DNA of 64,000 bases from Synchiropus splendidus (Eukaryota; Chordata; Actinopteri; Syngnathiformes; Callionymidae). The stretch lies in contig NC_071347.1 in the NCBI RefSeq assembly GCF_027744825.2, forward strand, positions 14,178,501-14,242,500, given 5' to 3'. The position numbers and the translations under genes were made by a program. The notes beneath the pieces are model-generated. The model saw only the letters and a list, made by a program, of their open reading frames with translations, did no database searches and was not told the DNA's origin. Shown one piece after another: positions 46,072-64,000 of the stretch. The stretch's first letter is position 1; every line of letters starts with the position of its first letter.

Positions 46072-47796
46072 TAGATTTTGAATTGATATTCATATTTATA
46101 TTTGCATGGCATTTCTAAATAATAAATTCATGCAATGAAAAAGTCTGACAAGAAGGTGGATTTCAATTGAAATACGATTAATTGTTGTTAAGGTTTGCAC
46201 CTAGTCTGTGACCTTTTTGGGACATTCGGAGCTACATTATTACTTTCATTTCATCTTGTAATGACATAGGTAGACTATACAGGTACTTAATTTGCTTGCA
46301 GAGTGAATATCTTGATTCCTTAAAAAACATTCATAAGGAATACAGGACTAAGTTTCTAGAATATGGAGTTTATTTTTCGAGAATTTTTGGAGGGTTGCAA
46401 CTGAGGGGTCAAAGGTCTCACTTCATCTTGCCCCACACACTGTAGGATTTGGTTTTGATGGAAACTGGTTACTTTGGGTAACAGACAACTCTCTGACTGT
46501 CTCTGTCTACTTGAATATGCAACAATATCGTTTTTCATTGCCAGAATGTTACAATACTTCATTGTACTGTATTCTTCATGAGTGTCTGTTTTGTTTGTGA
46601 CATGAACAAAGCCTAAATAACATTTCGATAGATTCCACAGTTTGAGCCCAAGTTCTATTTATATTAGTTGAACCCTTTGACGCAGCAATTTCTATATATA
46701 AACCTGATGATTCTGTAGATGTTACCCAACATTTACAGATGATCAAACAGTAGCTAATTCTTCATTTGTCTACTCTCCAGACTATAATTTTACCATTCAT
46801 TGAGACATTCCTCATTTCCTCATTTGTGTGTTGATCCTGTTAACAATCTACAACCTCCTTGAAACTGGCTAGTTTTCTCTTTAGCTGCAAGAAATCACTT
46901 TAAATAGCCGACGCACCTGTTGCTCTCACTGACCTGTTGCAGTCAAATGGTCTGCCGCGTCTTGTTTATCTGTTTCCATATCCTTCTGACATGTGGTGAA
47001 GGCGTCATCATTAGTCCCCAGACGTGAACAGCCACAGCAAACACTTCAGTCGCACCAATAAACAAAGACAAATGGAGACAGTGAATTAAAAAGTAGACAG
47101 CAGCTTATGGTGCGTCCTGTTGGGGATAAACGTCAGCTCAGGGGCTAAACCTTCAGGGCGGGACTTACCTGGTCAGGGAGGAGACAGGACCAACCAGATT
47201 AAAGATGGCGGACGGTGGGGTCAGAGACTGGTGTCACGAGTGAATTTACCAGATTTGTCTGGAACCATGAGACTTGACAGCCCTATAAAAGTTTGCACTC
47301 ACTGAGCTGATGTGCTGCACAACAGTATTTTCCATACGTTCCATTTATGTTTCAAGACGAATGGAGGACAGACTGCCTGGCTACAGTTGGATTTGGTCTC
47401 TCAGTGCCGTGCGGCAGCTAATTGAACCTGACAAGGGATTAGGTATCAAACATCGACTGTTCACCGCCTGAAGATTAACCCACATCCCTCTACACACACA
47501 ACCCAGCATGCAGAGGCAAACACACCCTTTTGCGTTCCTCAAATATCTCCAAGGCTTTTTCAGATAAAAGCCTGTTTAGGTTGTGATTTTTGAAGATGTG
47601 TGAGGTCCTTTTTTTGATGGAGATTTGGAAGAATTGGGTGGGAAGTTTGCTTGACTGATCCGGCTCGTGGTCGAAGGCTTTCAGTCATGTTCCAACTATG
47701 ACATAGCAACTGCTTTCACTATCTTTATATGCATTTACAGGAAGGATATTTATTGTTTCAAGTTATCTATTCTCTTTTTGTTTTTATAGCTTATGA

Positions 47797-48008
47797 CAGG
47801 CCTGGCCAACCCGTGGCTCCCGAGCCACATGCGGCTCTTTTCCCAGTTTCATGTGGCTCTTCACCAAACTTTGTCATTCCCTAAACTAAACGTATGGCAT
47901 GTGTTTCACCTGTTATTCATTGTCCTTACATATTTGTAGGATGTGGCTCTTTTCAGCAACAAAGTAAAACAATGTGGCTCTTAGCCTCTGACTGGTTGGC
48001 CACCCCTG
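47797..48008. mobile_element. hAT-like MITE, 212 bp, with intact target duplication
   Basis: The ends are inverted repeats: CAGGCCTGGCCAACC at the left, and the complement of CAGGGGTGGCCAACC at the right (two mismatches in 15). Both sides are flanked by the identical 8 bp GCTTATGA (47789-47796 and 48009-48016). An 8 bp target duplication with CAGGG-type ends is the hAT signature. The interior has repeated GTGGCTCTT motifs and no transposase, so it is non-autonomous. Confidence 0.88.
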
Positions 48009-51000
48009 GCTTATGAGAATTAAGGGGACAAAAATGGTTGCCATCTTGTGAGCAGAATTCTCTTCTTCCCTGCCTCAGTCAAAGTTGCCCTGATCAATTT
48101 CTTGTTATGCAAGTTGTCATGGTAGTGAGCTGTGGAGGCTGCTTGTAGCAACCTCGAGTTCCATTTGGCAACTTAAAACTTATTTTCTGCCTGTTATACG
48201 TACCGTTCTGGATAGGTCCAACACAGGTTCTTTGTTGTTCCTCGGAAAACAATCTTGGGCAACCTCATTTCCCTGTCTTTGACACTGCAGTAGTTAAATA
48301 TTGTGTATCGTTTCTGCCATCACTCCAGGCCACCTCAGATATTTTGACCTGTCTGGTACTGTAACAAGTCTGGACATGTTTTGGAACCTCTTGACCTGTT
48401 CCTGAAGTGATGTTTAGGTAACCCAAACCCTAGTGGGTTTTAGTGCTGCAAACTTGCTCCATTTGTCAGCGACAAATTACCACAGAAGAAAGATGTCGGT
48501 GTTGTGGCTGTTGGGCTTTTAACATCTCTATGTGCAAATGCAGTAGCATGAATAGTAATTGCCATTCTAGAATGCTGTTTGCTGTGCCATCCGAGAGATC
48601 TCACTAAGTCAGCGTTCATTTTCAGCTTTGCCCTTTTCATGAATTCATGGAAACCATGGTATTAGTCACCACTGTGTAAACTGCTCTAAGCCTTTTGTTT
48701 GGATGGGCTGCTGTTACCAGAGTCGATCACTAGGTGTCGCCAGAGTTAAACCATTTAGCACAGACCCTTCTCCATGTGCACAGCCTACACACACTTCCAG
48801 TTACTTTAAAAGAGAATTTATTTCAGCTGCATTGTGAAATGTAAAACCATTAACAGTGTGAACTCCAAATGTCAATCTCATTTATGCTAAGGGAGTCGGC
48901 ACCATTAGAATTAAGCCATTCTGAAGCCATTCTAGTGAGAAGCCATGAGACATGTCTGTTCCATATCTACAAAATGCATCAAGTGGCTCATGACACTCGC
49001 CATCTATCAAAGAGATTCATGAGTTATTCCATGAGCTTTGCTCCTGGCTTCATGAACTTGGCCGGATGTGAGGTGATAAATATTGGTCCGAACTCCTGCT
49101 CGAAGACTTTCCACCGAAGGCTCTCATGCTTGGACGCTCATGCTCAATCTTCAGTCTGTAGTCAACCGTGTCCTCTGCTTAACCGTGTAGACCTTTGTGG
49201 GTTCTGTCTCTCTAAGATGAAGAGTTCCCAAGAAGAACTTTGGTGCCAACTAAAACACTTCTGGCGTTGCGTTGCCAGAACCAGGCCATAGGCCGTCCCA
49301 GTTTTTAGGGGAAGCATGTTCGCCAAGAGTGATTTTCAAGTTATTAAGTTAGAAAGGTAATAACAATAACCTCCCATCAGCATGAAGAAAATACACGGCT
49401 TAAAATTGTGCCATCAAGAGTACTCCCAGCGAGTGTAAATAAAACATTCCACATGCATCCAGGCTGGTTTACTTGCGCTTATTAAAGTCATCAGTCATGT
49501 TGTTCAGAGCAGACGCTTACGGACCACTGTGAACGAGCCGAAGGCTGAACAAATTATTTTCATATCTGAGTCATGAGTAATGGATTATTTGGAGGAAAGT
49601 ATTCAATAATCGAGTGAGATTTATCATACTGTTGCTCATGAAGGGGTGAATCAAATCATCATACGAGTGAATGATTACAGTCTCTCGTCCTGTTCTGATG
49701 CATCCACGCTGCATTTTCATGAACTCTTCCGCGAAACAAGGATTCTTGTTATGGAATCTTGAAAAACAGGATTGGAACGCAAGCAACCAGTGAGAAAAGG
49801 ATTTGTGAAAGCTGAGGCGGAGGGGTGGCGGTTTGAGTACGAGTAGTTTTGTTTCCAAAATAAACCATGACATCCCTTTTTTTTAAAAACACTTTGAATA
49901 TATATTCATTCAGTCTTGTCCAGCCTCAGCTAGTGAATCATTTTCTGGCTGAATAAGATTCCATTTTAGAATCCTGACCGTCGGAATCCCAGGTGTCCTC
50001 AAACTGAGCAGCTGAATTTGCTGAAACAAAGCAAGATAAAAGACAATCTAGCAACTACGATAACATTTGCACCACAGTGGTAGTCAGTGATTTATTAAAT
50101 ACAGTTGACATAACTTGTACTTAAGAATAAATATATGTTTATTTACGCATAAATAGATGTGGGATCTGAATAATCATAAAATATTGAAGTATAATAGACA
50201 TAGTAATGTCCATGACTTGTATTTACTTTTTCCCATTTTTTTTAGTGGTTGGCAATTTTGCCTTATTGACTTCAACCTATAGTATTTATTTTCATTCTGT
50301 GTAGGAGACCACGAAGAAGCCATTCAGCTGTAACATTTTCTGTGGCGCACAACAACATTGCCGGTTGTGACGCAACAGTGCTTGCTTTGACTCCACATGA
50401 TGGGTGGATTTGAACATATTACCATGCTTGTCTTATACTGTATTCACAACTTAACCAGTCTTGTTGTATTTCATTCCACAGATGCTTTGATCAGAGCAGC
50501 TTACAGCATGCATAAGGGGACCAAACCCAGAGGAATATTTTCTTCCCTTCATTTGCCTCTTTTGAAGCCAGAGCGGAGGTCTGTGACGGGAGATGACCCT
50601 TTTGGTGGGGGAGCAGAAAATCCCTTGGCTGGTGCTGAATGGACTGGTGGTCCAGCTGGGGGTTACTATTGCTGGTTCTCTCTTCATATTCAAGATGAAT
50701 ATTTTTTAATAATTCTAGGATACTACACCCCCCAAGACCAGTCCATATTCTCCAGTTGCTCCCTGTAATTGCTACACCACGGAGGGATTATAATCCCAGT
50801 GTCCCGCAACACAGATATAGCTAGTGTTGAGCACACACATATTTTAGCTGCCTCCACATGGCTCCTCTCCAGTCTCCAGCCCAGGTTTTAGCTAATTTCC
50901 TAAACGGCGGGGGTCTGTGTGAATCAACAGCAGTGTGCAGTGATGGGTGGAGAGTTTTGTTCCAACAAAAAGAGGGAAAACAGAGGGAGAAAAGAATCCA

Positions 51001-51322
51001 CTTACATCTAAACCTCTGGGACTGTTCAAGAAGCGGTGACCTCATGCCTTGTGCACACCTGAACCGTTTTTCACATGGATCCTAACCTCACCTTGGAAGT
51101 TTGAATGTTTTGGAATATGATAGTGATAAGGGAGTGAAAATTGAATATGTCCCTAGGGAGTGTGAGAAGAGCGACTGAGGAGGAGGAGTGACTCCCTGTT
51201 TGCATCCAGATGTTCTGTGTTTCCCTGCCTGCACTTTGGCAAGCACACACTCTCTGGACAGATTCCTCAAGATCCTCTGGAAATTATGTTCTTACTATAA
51301 GGTGTTGAAAACTGCCTGGATA

Positions 51323-64000
<12,678 letters not shown>

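Noticed and set aside
48721..48740. Second CTCF-like site (minus strand)
   Set aside because: It departs from the consensus at three positions, including two in the core C run. Not strong enough to report.
50397..50768. 123-codon open frame upstream of kcp
   Set aside because: No domain, no splice signals, poor composition and no Kozak context. It looks like chance open sequence.

Overview
This is nuclear DNA from a vertebrate, most likely a ray-finned (teleost) fish. It carries recognisable vertebrate genes split by GT-AG introns, many of only 66-100 bp. It also has long A/T-rich intergenic stretches, abundant CA/TA/GA microsatellites, and short MITE-type DNA transposons of the hAT and Tc1/mariner kinds. 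There are no operons, ribosome-binding sites, CRISPR arrays, rRNA or tRNA genes. I rebuilt gene models by hand from splice sites, and the exon phases close exactly in every model.

Layout. (1) 1-1460, minus: the first two coding exons of a protein I do not recognise, with a ubiquitin-interacting-motif-like helix. (2) 1.5-10.4 kb: no gene, but a perfect CTCF consensus, a cluster of NFI-type dyads and three perfect POU octamers. This looks like regulatory DNA beside the next gene. (3) 10.4-27.2 kb, minus: a ZFHX-family zinc-finger/homeodomain transcription factor (2736 codons in 10 coding exons, four homeodomains, best guess zfhx2), with a putative 2.8 kb 3' UTR, a 5' noncoding exon and a GC-rich promoter. 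(4) 27.2-33.7 kb: gene-poor A/T-rich DNA with a Tc1/mariner-like MITE. (5) 33.80-35.05 kb, plus: gtf3c6, a TFIIIC subunit. (6) 36.0-39.5 kb, plus: calumenin, an ER EF-hand protein ending HDEF. (7) 39.76-39.87 kb: a 114 bp perfect palindrome with a TA core. (8) 40.3-45.8 kb, minus: a CDHR5-like cadherin. (9) 45.9-51.3 kb: intergenic, with a hAT-like MITE that keeps its 8 bp target duplication. (10) 51.3 kb to the right edge, plus: a kielin/chordin-like gene (kcp) with 38 coding exons in the window, a TSPN-like domain and at least 22 cysteine-rich repeats. It continues past the window.

The genes do not form a pathway. calumenin and kcp are also near neighbours on human 7q32, so this part is probably ancestral synteny, with the CDHR5-like gene lying between them here. 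The least ordinary items are the perfect palindrome between the convergent calumenin and cadherin genes, the ZFHX protein that stops just after its fourth homeodomain and carries a CVCG-rich insert, the regular half-repeat exon code of kcp with one GC-AG intron, and the octamer/NFI clusters downstream of the ZFHX gene. I found no convincing new molecular system.
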